Translations under genes and position numbers: made by a program
Shown: positions 1 to 7,700 of the stretch, piece by piece
Position numbering within the stretch: the first letter of the stretch is position 1
Layout of the letters: each line of letters begins with the position of its first letter
Source of the DNA: CAZIWX01 sp964543125
GTDB lineage: Bacteria > Fidelibacterota > UBA8477
Direction: 5' to 3'
DNA length: 16,085 nucleotides
Assembly (NCBI GenBank): GCA_964543125.1
Contig: CAZIWX010000056.1
Coordinates: forward strand, 1 to 16,085
The notes under the pieces: generated by a model
Told to the model about the DNA's origin: nothing
Databases searched by the model: none
Seen by the model: the letters and a program-made list of their open reading frames with translations, nothing else

Positions 1-1221
1 CCAAACCATTAGGTTCATTGAAAGTAGCATTTCCAATCTGAAGGTCAGCGAAAAGCTGGCTTGGTTATGCTCGAAAACCGTTTTCCGGTTTTTTAAGAAC
101 CGGGGAAGGTCTTTAGAATACGCCGGTCCAAAAAGTCCGGTGCGTCCGGTTTCTTTTTTAAGAAGCTTGCGGTCCATTCCCGGTGCTGAAAATTGAGGCA
201 GAATAATTTGATGATGGTCGACTCTGGCATTAATCCGGCTCGTTTTTATAGCTGTTATTACTGAATGTGTGTTCAGGTCCCCTCCACAGGAAGCACACCA
301 AACATTGATGCCGTTGGCCGGCGCCACCAGCAAAAAAACATTTTCGCCTTTTAAAGATTTCTCAACCCGCCGGACAGTAAGATGAAAATTGCTGGTAAGC
401 AAAACCGGCGCGTTTCGACCCGGGCGGCCGATGATTCGCAGTCCCGGTTCAACGGGATTAGGAAACCAGCGGCCGATGAAATCCCATACGGTTTTAATCA
501 ATGAAAAATCATCGCTCGGTGTTTTAGCGTTTGGCATTACACTTTCACCGGGCTCTTGGTCCGTGGTTTTTTTAGCTGAAATAACGGTGAAACTATCCAG
601 AAATGAACGCTCTTCACTGGTGATGTTGAATCCGGATTCGGTTATTTCTTCCGAAATGCGGGTGAATGGTTTGGTGCCGGTCTGGGCAATGATATAAGTT
701 AAAACGGCTAAAGGGAAGCGCACTAAAAAGTGGATTATCTTTTTTAGTTCGTTCCCGGGTTGAACTTCCACCGCCATTACGAGGGTGCCATGGGGTTTTA
801 ATATTTTTCTGATTTGATACAGCGCCAGGGCTCTTTCTTCGCCATAGAGTTCGCTAAAAACCAGGGTCGATACAATCAGATCAAACTGATTCTCCTCAAA
901 CAGGGAATCAATTTCAACAGCTCCGGCATTATACAGCGTTATTCTATCCCGCATCCCGCCGGTGGCAACTCGCTTTCGGGCAACCGCTAACATCCCGGTT
1001 GATATATCTACGCCGGTAGCTCTGGCGCCGGCCTTGGCGGCATCAATAATCAGCGAGCCGGTCCCGCAGCCGATATCGAGCATTTCCAGCCCGTCTTTTA
1101 CATGGTTCTTAATAATCCGCCGCCTGATTTTTTTTACATGGCCCCCCGATAGAATGTTAATACCCGCATCATATCGTTCCGGACGATTTTCAAGTATTTT
1201 CATAAAGATATAAGAAAACAT
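1..1221 (-). CDS. Methyltransferase fused to an HgcA-like corrinoid domain (3' end beyond window)
   Basis: Open for 407 codons from ATG at 1221 to the window edge with no stop, so the C-terminus is missing. Residues 30-220 form a class I SAM-dependent methyltransferase: motif I LDIGCGTG at 48-55, acidic VDIS at 71-74, FDLIVSTL at 113-120 and a post-motif LKPHGTLVMA. A linker (about 220-255) leads to a domain that follows HgcA, the corrinoid protein of mercury methylation, in order: VEPGL (257-261), APVLLTSNFHLT (271-282), GINVWCASCGG (304-314, cap-helix-like, Cys309), HHQIILPQFSAPG (336-348) and a FGPAYSKDLPRFL stretch. It breaks off in a hydrophobic run where HgcA begins its membrane helices. 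True HgcA has N-[VI]-W-C-A-[AG]-G-K; here AGK is replaced by SCG, so mercury methylation must not be assumed. Role inferred: membrane corrinoid methyl transfer. It starts 3 nt after the cyclase stop, with AAGG 8 nt upstream, so translation is probably coupled. A second ATG lies at 1203. Confidence 0.85.
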   Translation of the reverse strand, partial: MFSYIFMKILENRPERYDAGINILSGGHVKKIRRRIIKNHVKDGLEMLDIGCGTGSLIIDAAKAGARATGVDISTGMLAVARKRVATGGMRDRITLYNAGAVEIDSLFEENQFDLIVSTLVFSELYGEERALALYQIRKILKPHGTLVMAVEVQPGNELKKIIHFLVRFPLAVLTYIIAQTGTKPFTRISEEITESGFNITSEERSFLDSFTVISAKKTTDQEPGESVMPNAKTPSDDFSLIKTVWDFIGRWFPNPVEPGLRIIGRPGRNAPVLLTSNFHLTVRRVEKSLKGENVFLLVAPANGINVWCASCGGDLNTHSVITAIKTSRINARVDHHQIILPQFSAPGMDRKLLKKETGRTGLFGPAYSKDLPRFLKNRKTVFEHNQASFSLTFRLEMLLSMNLMVW

Positions 1222-1224
1222 TTT

Positions 1225-2469
1225 TTATAACCTTATCCCCGGAGGTCCTTTTAAAAAATAGGTCCGCATATCTCCTTTACCCTTAATGTGTATCACCCCG
1301 CGTGCTTCAAATTCATACTTTTCATGCAGGCGTGCATAGATTGATTCCGTCGTCTGAATCCGGCCGGCCATTCCGTGGGACTCCATCCGGCTGGCGGTAT
1401 TCACCGTATCCCCCCAAAGATCGTAAATGAATTTTTCCTTGCCAATAACGCCGGCAATCACCGGGCCGGTATTGATCCCGATGCGAATATCCAGGGGGGT
1501 CCCCAACTGATTACTAAAACGGGCAACGGCCTCCATCATATCCAGAGCCATTGCAGCTACTGCCTCGGCGTTATTCTTATTTGGTATCAGCATTCCGCCG
1601 GCAACCATGTAAGCGTCACCGATAGTTTTGATTTTTTCTAAACCATATTTCTTGGCGAGTTCGTCAAAACAAGAGAATAGACCGTTCAGCAACGTGATTA
1701 AATCCGCCGGAAGTAAATTTTCTGAAAACGGAGTAAAGTCTACAATGTCCGCAAAGAGAACGGTGACGTCGTCAAAGCTGTCGGAAATCGGTTCTTCCCC
1801 GTTTTTAAGGCGTTGAGCGATTGGCGCCGGTAGAACATTAAGCAGAAGCCGCTCGGACTTTTCCTGTTCCTCCTTCAATGCCTGCCGGCTAAAAAACTCT
1901 TGTTGGCGCAATCGTGAGGACATAAAGCTGGCCGTTAGTGCAATTGCCGAGGAACAAATCAGAAAAAAGGCATTCTCGAAGAATCCTGACTCGTCTTGAA
2001 CGATAAGCTGCTTACCGATAAAAACCGGTGTTAGATATACAATCCAGATCAGCACGCAAGCAATGCCCATCTGCCTAAATGAATAGGGGAATAACAGCCC
2101 GACGGCGACGATGATAAGCACCAAACCGGTTTGGAAAAAAGAGTGATAATTTCCGGAAGCGATAATCGCCATTTCAACATCCAGGGTTACAATCAATAAA
2201 CCGACCAAAGAAAGAGCGAAGGCGCCCCGCATGGCAGCCTTCATATAAGTCAAACCCCAAAGGACCAGGTCCAGGATAATCACACCGGCCCGAACCCAGA
2301 CAAGATTATGGAACAGGGTTGGATTGAGAATGAACTGAACGCTCCCATCCAATCCAACGATGAGAACGACCAGCAGAAACACAACCCGTAGGCGGCTAAG
2401 TATCAAATCCCGTAGGTGATGGTTATAATCCACCCTCCACGATGGCAAAATGTCATTATCAAACATCAT
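1225..2469 (-). CDS. Membrane-anchored class III adenylate cyclase
   Basis: A 414-residue protein that should make cAMP from ATP at the inner face of the membrane. Residues 25-185 hold about six hydrophobic segments with no recognisable extracellular sensor domain. A short signalling helix (about 186-225, including LLLNVLPAPIAQRLK) leads into the class III catalytic domain at 230-405. Key residues are visible: metal-binding Asp241 and Asp245 in FADIVDFTPF; Lys281 in KIKTIGDAYM and Asp350 in YDLWGD, the Lys/Asp pair that selects adenine over guanine; and Asn357 and Arg361 in NTASR, which stabilise the transition state. All expected catalytic residues are present, so it should work as a homodimer. 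The start is supported by GGGAAG just upstream. The hydrophobic N-terminus may sense membrane state or only anchor the enzyme. It is followed after 3 nt by the methyltransferase/corrinoid gene, suggesting an operon. Confidence 0.93.
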   Translation of the reverse strand: MMFDNDILPSWRVDYNHHLRDLILSRLRVVFLLVVLIVGLDGSVQFILNPTLFHNLVWVRAGVIILDLVLWGLTYMKAAMRGAFALSLVGLLIVTLDVEMAIIASGNYHSFFQTGLVLIIVAVGLLFPYSFRQMGIACVLIWIVYLTPVFIGKQLIVQDESGFFENAFFLICSSAIALTASFMSSRLRQQEFFSRQALKEEQEKSERLLLNVLPAPIAQRLKNGEEPISDSFDDVTVLFADIVDFTPFSENLLPADLITLLNGLFSCFDELAKKYGLEKIKTIGDAYMVAGGMLIPNKNNAEAVAAMALDMMEAVARFSNQLGTPLDIRIGINTGPVIAGVIGKEKFIYDLWGDTVNTASRMESHGMAGRIQTTESIYARLHEKYEFEARGVIHIKGKGDMRTYFLKGPPGIRL

Positions 2470-2472
2470 TCA

Positions 2473-2998
2473 CTTCCCTGCTTCTATAATTCGGTGAGTC
2501 GTCCAATCATTTCGCAATTATGTTCGAAAACGGGTTGGTTCCGAATGACTGGCAAAACACCCTTTACACAGCTCGTTTTACATCCCCCGGGAAAAGGGTA
2601 ACCCTTTACCAAAACCGCGCCAGCCCTGATCGTTTTGAAAATCGGATTCCGGTGCATGCTCAGCGGACCCCGTTCATTGGACCGATCACGCCGATTCTTG
2701 GGGGTCAGGGTCCCGGTGATCATCCTGCTGCACGATTTCCGCGGGTTACCGCCGTCCGGATCTTTTCCGGGTAAATCAATGCCAAACTTCCTGCACCTCT
2801 GTAGTGAGTGCAAACACAGGTGATTTGGTAGCTTACCGTCAAGTTCAGAACCCTTCCCTGTCAGCTTAATTCCGGGTATTATAAAGAAAACCGGCCGGAA
2901 AACCAAGGAGCCTGCCCGGGTTTCGAGGAAACCCAGGCGGAATTGGCTGTAATCCAGGCCAAACCTTGACTTTATCCGGGCAGGCCGGGATTTGCCGT
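2473..2998. other. Gene-poor, GC-rich intergenic stretch
   Basis: About 525 bases upstream of the cyclase with no convincing gene. Several overlapping open frames exist on both strands, including 2484-2906 on the minus strand, but none shows a recognisable domain, a good ribosome binding site or protein-like composition. The stretch is rich in short palindromes, for example AAAGGG-TAA-CCCTTT near 2592-2607 and the hairpin at 2914-2938. The cyclase promoter must lie here or further upstream; I could not pick it out. Confidence 0.5.
2914..2938. repeat. Hairpin-forming inverted repeat
   Basis: GGGTTTC (2918-2924) and GAAACCC (2928-2934) form a perfect 7-bp stem with a 3-nt loop. It extends across one C/A mismatch by GCC/GGC. 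There is no clear U-run on either side, so it is not a standard intrinsic terminator. It could be a decayed terminator or an RNA structure. Confidence 0.45.
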
Positions 2999-3057
2999 TC
3001 GTTTCACTCCGGCTCTACTTCCTCGTCTGACGCTGTCAGACTCGTTGTGGCGAATCC
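2999..3057. repeat. tRNA-end-associated repeat, copy 1, with hairpin
   Basis: This 59-nt segment matches 10441-10499 at 49 of 59 positions, and all but one of the differences are transitions. It centres on a perfect inverted repeat GTCTGAC-GCT-GTCAGAC (3025-3041). In the other copy the stem carries a compensating pair change. It lies 79 nt beyond the 3' end of the tRNA fragment at 3120-3164, close to the 85 nt seen in the other copy. Read on the minus strand, both copies can encode a short tail ending DEEVExE and then the same TGA, so a decayed gene 3' end is an alternative. Confidence 0.7.
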
Positions 3058-3088
3058 TATTCGGTCTTCTCGGACTTGTCCCCAAGCA

Positions 3089-3114
3089 AAAAGGCCGGCT
3101 TACGCTGACCTTTT
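3089..3114 (-). terminator. Intrinsic terminator after tRNA fragment A
   Basis: On the minus strand AAAAGGTCAGC and GCCGGCCTTTT fold around a GTAA loop, with one A/C mismatch and one G-U pair, and the stem runs into a T-rich tract. It sits directly after the tRNA 3' fragment, where the real tRNA has its own terminator, and so is probably a displaced tRNA terminator. Confidence 0.65.
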
Positions 3115-3117
3115 AAT

Positions 3118-3164
3118 TGTGGGCCCACAAGGATTCGAACCCCGAACCTGCGGATTATGAGTCC
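3118..3164 (-). repeat. tRNA-Ile2 3'-half fragment A (att-like)
   Basis: Bases 3120-3164 match positions 29-73 of the tRNA at 10568-10640 with 42 of 45 identical: anticodon loop, variable loop, T arm and 3' acceptor strand. The match stops abruptly in the 5' anticodon stem (GGACTC side), and no 5' half follows, so this is not a functional tRNA. A crossover in the anticodon stem-loop with duplication of the 3' half is the usual footprint of a tyrosine recombinase integrating into a tRNA gene. It marks the far end of the MNT-HEPN interval. Confidence 0.85.
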
Positions 3165-3203
3165 TAGGCCACTATTTGTTTATATTGGACTTGCAAGATG
3201 GGT

Positions 3204-3226
3204 GTGACTGGAAAGTGACTGTGACT
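3204..3226 (+). repeat. GTGACT direct repeats (putative recombinase arm sites)
   Basis: GTGACT occurs at 3204, 3215 and 3221. The first two are 11 bp apart, and the first begins 40 bp from the end of the tRNA match. The same arrangement (GTGACC then GTGACT, 11 bp apart, 39 bp from the tRNA end) appears at 4502-4518. Short direct repeats at a fixed distance from a tRNA crossover resemble arm-type binding sites of tyrosine integrases. This is inference from position and spacing. Confidence 0.55.
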
Positions 3227-3229
3227 ATT

Positions 3230-3670
3230 TTAGATCAAACCCGGGTGTTCATGCGTAAGCCATTCAATGATTACATCACGAAGTTCAAGCACATAACGAA
3301 GCAGTTCAACAGCATCATGTTCAGATGTAACACCTGCATTATCGTATTCAAGTGTGTTTCGTTTCATTCTACACGTGTCAAGGTATACTGCTTCATCTTC
3401 CCTCTCCGGCCCAAGGATTATTGATAAGGCTTTTAAGGTTCGATAGTGTGCGAGGTTTCTTTCAGGTTTGAATCCTTCAGCATATAGGAGGCAAGTGCAT
3501 AGCTTTAGGGCGGCATTATATGCAATTCCAAATCGCCAATCACTTGATATTGCCGTACGTTGCGCATCTTCAAGGTCTCTATGTACAATTCCAAGTAGAT
3601 TCAATATCTCTTGCTTGCTGGTCTGGTGTGGCCGAAGCCAACCATTTTCATACCAATCGCGCAAGCTCAT
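3230..3670 (-). CDS. HEPN-like protein, probable toxin partner of the adjacent nucleotidyltransferase
   Basis: A mainly helical protein of 146 residues from the start chosen here. It fits HEPN domains paired with minimal nucleotidyltransferases (MNT), which act as RNases in type VII toxin-antitoxin systems. The expected catalytic segment near the end of the domain reads KRNTLEYD. Numbered from the upstream ATG at 3676, Arg106 is followed by Asn and, where R-x4-H HEPNs have the catalytic His, by Tyr111. It may therefore be a non-cleaving variant or use different residues. Two in-frame ATGs exist (3676 and 3670). AGGAA touches the first but lies 6 nt before the second, so 3670 is the better start. 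It overlaps the end of the upstream MNT gene by about 23-29 nt, a strong sign of coupled translation. The gene ends next to the putative arm repeats at 3204-3226. Confidence 0.75.
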   Translation of the reverse strand: MSLRDWYENGWLRPHQTSKQEILNLLGIVHRDLEDAQRTAISSDWRFGIAYNAALKLCTCLLYAEGFKPERNLAHYRTLKALSIILGPEREDEAVYLDTCRMKRNTLEYDNAGVTSEHDAVELLRYVLELRDVIIEWLTHEHPGLI

Positions 3671-4232
3671 CTTCATTTCCTATTATCATTATTTTTGGCG
3701 AATATAAAACTGAAGAAATAAAATGCTCATGAGATTTTTTCCTTGCAATAAACTCTTTTAGCGTCATCACATGAATATTGATTTCCCTACTGACTTGATT
3801 CGTGGCTTCAATAAGTTGTTTGCTTAAATAGCGCAATCCAACATTACCGATAACAAACAAATCAATATCACTTTCTGGCTGCATGGTAGCAGTGGCAGCA
3901 GAGCCAAAGACAAATGCATATTGTAAATCAGCATGTTCCAATGCTTGTAATAATATATTTGAGAGCCCCACAGTTTTCATCACCAGGGAATGAATGTCAG
4001 GATAAAGATTATTATCATTATTTGCACTGTAATATGTTCGGTTGCCAGCAACCCGTTTAAGAAGTAGTCCATTTCTAACAAGCTTTAAAGCTTCTTGTCT
4101 GACGGCCCCAATTGAAAAACCGGATCTTCTCTCTATCTCACGTAAATGAAGCTCCTGAGAATCAAGTCCAAAGAAGAGACGGAAAAATTCAGCTCTAACG
4201 CGTGATGATAATATTTCAGCAAGTAAACTCAT
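3648..4232 (-). CDS. Winged-helix/minimal nucleotidyltransferase (MNT) fusion, probable antitoxin
   Basis: 194 residues in two parts. Residues 1-75 look like a winged helix-turn-helix (EIERRSGFSIGAVRQEALKL as recognition region, then a wing with GNRTYYSAN). Residues 100-190 are a polymerase-beta-type nucleotidyltransferase with the motif G110-S111 ... D122-x-D124 (FVFGSA then SDIDLFVIG). In studied MNT-HEPN pairs the MNT enzyme AMPylates the HEPN toxin and silences it. The HTH suggests it also represses its own promoter, and a palindrome (4274-4283) overlaps the likely -35 box. The downstream HEPN gene overlaps it, so the two form one operon. AGGGG lies 3 nt before ATG 4232. The pair is the only content of the interval between tRNA fragments at 3118 and 4463, suggesting it moved as a cassette. 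A stand-alone transcription factor with a degenerate NTase domain is possible but less likely. Confidence 0.85.
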   Translation of the reverse strand: MSLLAEILSSRVRAEFFRLFFGLDSQELHLREIERRSGFSIGAVRQEALKLVRNGLLLKRVAGNRTYYSANNDNNLYPDIHSLVMKTVGLSNILLQALEHADLQYAFVFGSAATATMQPESDIDLFVIGNVGLRYLSKQLIEATNQVSREINIHVMTLKEFIARKKSHEHFISSVLYSPKIMIIGNEDELARLV

Positions 4233-4253
4233 GCACCCCTATTGTATTGTTTT

Positions 4254-4283
4254 AATATACATATGTTCTGTATTTGTATACAA
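4254..4283 (-). promoter_or_regulatory. Candidate promoter and operator of the MNT-HEPN operon
   Basis: On the minus strand TTGTAT (4283-4278) and TATATT (4259-4254) are separated by 18 bp and resemble -35 and -10 boxes, placing transcription start about 15 nt before the MNT start codon. The -35 box lies within a perfect 10-bp palindrome, TTGTATACAA (4274-4283), a plausible site for autorepression by the winged-helix domain. Confidence 0.4.
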
Positions 4284-4388
4284 GATATATTTTATAATCA
4301 GTGTTTACATCAAACATAATTGTTCCGGATGGTTTGTATAACTGTGAACCCACTCTTGTTAAATATCTACTGATCCTAAAACAAAGAA

Positions 4389-4408
4389 AGGCTGGCAAAT
4401 GCCAACCT
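4389..4408 (-). terminator. Intrinsic terminator after tRNA fragment B
   Basis: The minus strand folds AGGTTGGC against GCCAGCCT with one G-U pair; that position is a C/A mismatch on the plus strand, so the structure belongs to minus-strand RNA. A TTTCTTTGTTTT tract follows. It shares CAAATGCCA with the terminator at 10533-10560, so the two probably have a common origin. Confidence 0.7.
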
Positions 4409-4416
4409 CACTTTAT

Positions 4417-4463
4417 TGTGGGCTCACAGGGATTTGAACCCCGAACCTGCGGATTATGAGTCC
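4417..4463 (-). repeat. tRNA-Ile2 3'-half fragment B (att-like)
   Basis: Bases 4419-4463 match positions 29-73 of the tRNA at 10568-10640 with 43 of 45 identical, ending at exactly the same base as fragment A. No 5' half follows. One substitution lies in the acceptor strand, the other in the T arm. It marks the boundary between the MNT-HEPN interval on its left and the secreted-protein interval on its right, as expected for two cassettes integrated in series at one tRNA gene. Confidence 0.85.
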
Positions 4464-4501
4464 TTCGCCTTTGGTGCTATATAAGGGTTTGCGCGGTGCG
4501 A

Positions 4502-4518
4502 GTGACCAAAAAGTGACT
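4502..4518 (+). repeat. GTGAC direct repeats (putative recombinase arm sites)
   Basis: GTGACC at 4502-4507 and GTGACT at 4513-4518 are 11 bp apart and begin 39 bp from the end of the tRNA match. The surrounding sequence (TATAT upstream, AAAGTGACT core, TTAGAT downstream) resembles that to the right of fragment A, so both boundaries probably come from the same family of element. Confidence 0.55.
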
Positions 4519-4707
4519 ATGCGATTAGATAACTTTTTTCAGTTGAAAAAGAGGACTTTGCAACCAAGGTTGTTCCGGTCTCTAACTTTTCCACGGGTAC
4601 AGGGTTTTGGGGAAAGGTCAGGTTATATAGCTGGGTGAAACCAAATATTCAGTATATGGAAGAGGTTGGTATAAACTGTTTAGCCCACAAGCAAATGCCC
4701 AACAAAG
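4519..4707. other. Non-coding stretch between att-like boundary and protease terminator
   Basis: No gene or ribosome binding site was found. A short open frame at 4456-4638 starts inside the tRNA fragment and has no protein-like features. A small inverted repeat CAACC-AA-GGTTG occurs near 4560. Confidence 0.4.
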
Positions 4708-4734
4708 AAGCCCCGGTCGTCTCCGCCGGGGCTT
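4708..4734 (-). terminator. Intrinsic terminator of the protease gene
   Basis: Perfect 9-bp stem AAGCCCCGG (4708-4716) and CCGGGGCTT (4726-4734) with a 9-nt loop, followed on the minus strand by CTTTGTT. It lies 47 nt beyond the protease stop codon. Confidence 0.75.
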
Positions 4735-4780
4735 TGATTGTTGTGCTGAAAATTGAAATAATCACAGCCACTAGGGTTGA

Positions 4781-7700
4781 TTATTTCAAATAAGTGATCT
4801 TTCGAACAGCATTATAACTGCCCGCTTCCATTCGAATAAAGTATATACCGCTAGGAACTTGTTTACCGGCATTGGTTTGTCCAGACCAATTTACCGAGTA
4901 GGACCCTGGCTGTTGTGCCATCGTACTCTTAGACCATACAACTCTCCCGAGTAAATCATAAGCAAATAAATTGATATCAGATAATTCAGGGACGTCATAT
5001 GGTATTGTAACCATAGGGTTAAACGGGTTAGGGTATAGTTCACCCAGTTTAAATTGGGTCGGTAATGCTGGCTTTTCATCCCCGGGAAAATTCTTCCCCA
5101 TTAATCCTCTTAAAATTGAAGCAGCTTCAGTTTTTGGGTATTTATTCAATATTTCCCCAAAATACTGGGTCGCTTTCCCGAGAGTCTCGGATGGATCATT
5201 TGCTATCTCACTTATTTGACCAGCGTCAAACAAACTCCATGCTATCATATCATCTGATTCTGGATATTCCGAAAACTCAATAGCACACTCATCAAAAGTC
5301 GATGCTGCTGAGATTAAATTTCCCTGGCGAGCGGTATTGCCGCCAATGAAATATTTTGAAACAGTGCCAAATTCATCATTGTAAGTGGAGACATAATTAC
5401 CTAAGAGTAATAATAAACCATCAACATCATCCATGTGATGGTAGCAACGTTCAAGTCCCATTAATGCGAGTTTTGCGAATCTTGACGTATGATCAAGAAC
5501 TATAATACTATCAAAACATGTTACAGCCTCCTCAATATTTCCATGTCTTTCATAAAAAAGTCCATCATGCAGCAATAATTCTTGGGCTTGTTCATCTGAA
5601 GTGGTGGGTTTGGGTAAAGTACCCGGTCCCATTCCCAGTGTTACATCCGCGCGAGGTGTTGTTTGTACTGAACCATATACTACTGGAGTATTATTTTCCC
5701 ACCAGTTAGTTTCGGCAAGGACTGCAGAGCCCGTTCCATTATAAATATCATAGTTATTATTATCGTTGAAGTAATTAAAACCACCCTCATATACCATAGG
5801 TGGCCCGTCCGCTCCGAATACTCCAAAGTTTGGACTAGCATACGAACCAACATACACGCCACGATAAGTATTGGAATAAATATGGTTATTTACCGTATTA
5901 TCTCCCGACTCACGAGTATTTGAAAAATCAGGGGCACTATAATTGGTGCAATAAATTCCATAATAATTTGACGAAATGTCATTATGCTCAATGGTAGGAT
6001 TTGATCTACTTAACAACAGCCCGGAATGTGAACTTTCAATAATCTCATTGTCCCATGCATGAAAATCTGAATAGTACCCGTAGATATTATAAATATTTTC
6101 AAAAAATAAATTATCATGAACGCTCATATCTGAGTTATACATATATATACCAGCATTGTTAGACCAAAATTCGATATTTGAGATCGATGAATTATTATGA
6201 CTCACGGCATATATACCATACGCATTGTTGATAAAAGAACAGTTTTCTACATCAATCGAAGTACTGTTACCATTAATACGAAGCCCATAGGTTGCATTCT
6301 CAAATATTGCATTTCTGACAGTCACAGATCCTGAGTTGGTCACATAAAGGCCATACCACCTGTTATTTGATCCAGATTGCTCAGGTTTTAATTTTACCGT
6401 ATCTGTTGGACTTCCATCCACAATCAAATTCCCTTGTACCGTGATCTTTTTCCCCGCAGGAAGAGAAATGGTTGATCCAGATAAAATCTTAACTGTAACC
6501 CCCGATGGAATGGTTATATCATTCGAAGTAGTAATATCACCATACAAAGTTAGGTCAGCATTAATATTAGTAAGATTTAAATCGCCAGTATACGCATTAA
6601 AATAAAGATCAAGGGAAACGGTACTATCTCCAGAATTCCAACAGATATTGTGCATTGCGATATGTGGATCTGCATCGCCTTCCCAATATCCAGGGTGTCC
6701 TGCATGTCCCGTTTCCAAATGGACTAAGGTGCTTGGACTTGTGGTTGCATCCCAATTTTGGCCCTGATAATTCGGCCAAAAATCGCCCGAATACTCTTCA
6801 AAAGTATCATAGTAATGATCCCAATTTTCCCCGAGAACCCATGAATTATCGGCTGGTATCATTATGGGATTCAGAATTTTTTTCCAAATTAACATACCTC
6901 CGGCTAGATTTTTCGGATCGCCTTCTGGAGGAACATAACCACTTGGAGGGATTGGTGTATATTCATCAAATTTTTCCTGTAATTTATTTACTAAATAATA
7001 TTCATTATACCCATACGTAGTATCATCATCACCAATTTCTGTATTAAAATACACCGCGCTCGCCGGTGTTTTTAAATAATAAATCTGTGGGTCGTTATAA
7101 TTATATGCTAAAACCATACCTGTAGTGTCTGAATCGAGTGTATCTAGTACATCAATCCACCCATGATCGATTCTAATAGGAGGAATTAGAAGAGCGGGAC
7201 ATTGTTCCAACCTGTTAACTGGTCCGTTACAATCCCCCAATTTCATTAAATCCCAATAGGCGAAGGGGATATAATCACCCCCTGTGTGACCCAGTCCGAT
7301 AGTGTGGCCAAATTCATGGGCAGCTCCTCCAATTCCAACCATTCTGTCCATACCATTTCTAAGTGACCTTTCATGCATACCAAAGATATTATAACAACCG
7401 CCATAGGGATATAAGGCCTGAGGATTAAGTGAACTACTTGTGAAGTTTCCAGCGTGAATGATTAAAATTTTATCAAATGGTCCTCCATTACAATCCAGAA
7501 AAGTATCTACATGTGTGAGGGAAAGTATTCGTAACCACCCGGTTTGTAATCCGTTGATAGTATCAGGAGAAGCATAAAATGCGAAAGTTGAATCCAAACA
7601 ATACCAATCAATAACACCATTTTCATCAACGTCATTGATCAAACTACCGTGAACTCGCAATTCGCCTTTTGTTTGTTCAAACCAATAGTCATAAAAACTA

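Noticed and set aside
389..1213. Plus-strand open frames at 389-697 and 962-1213
   Set aside because: They lie antisense to the methyltransferase/corrinoid gene, which is open over the whole stretch with clear motifs.
1..1221. Calling the gene hgcA, implying mercury methylation
   Set aside because: The cap motif differs (WCASCGG rather than WCA[AG]GK), it is fused to a methyltransferase, and no hgcB is visible within the window.
2484..2906. Minus-strand 140-codon open frame just upstream of the cyclase
   Set aside because: No domain, odd composition rich in Pro, Arg, Gly and Cys, and overlapping open frames on the other strand. A real small gene cannot be fully excluded.
2966..3160. Plus-strand ORF ending GPQGFEPRTCGL
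   Set aside because: This peptide is the antisense translation of a tRNA T arm and anticodon arm, a known source of false proteins. The similar frames at 10417-10608 and 10547-10762 are rejected for the same reason.
3118..4463. Two further tRNA genes at fragments A and B
   Set aside because: Both lack the D arm and 5' acceptor strand; only positions 29-73 are present.
3118..4518. CRISPR array or group of regularly spaced repeats
   Set aside because: The repeats are tRNA-derived, few, and separated by 1.3 to 6 kb that contain genes.
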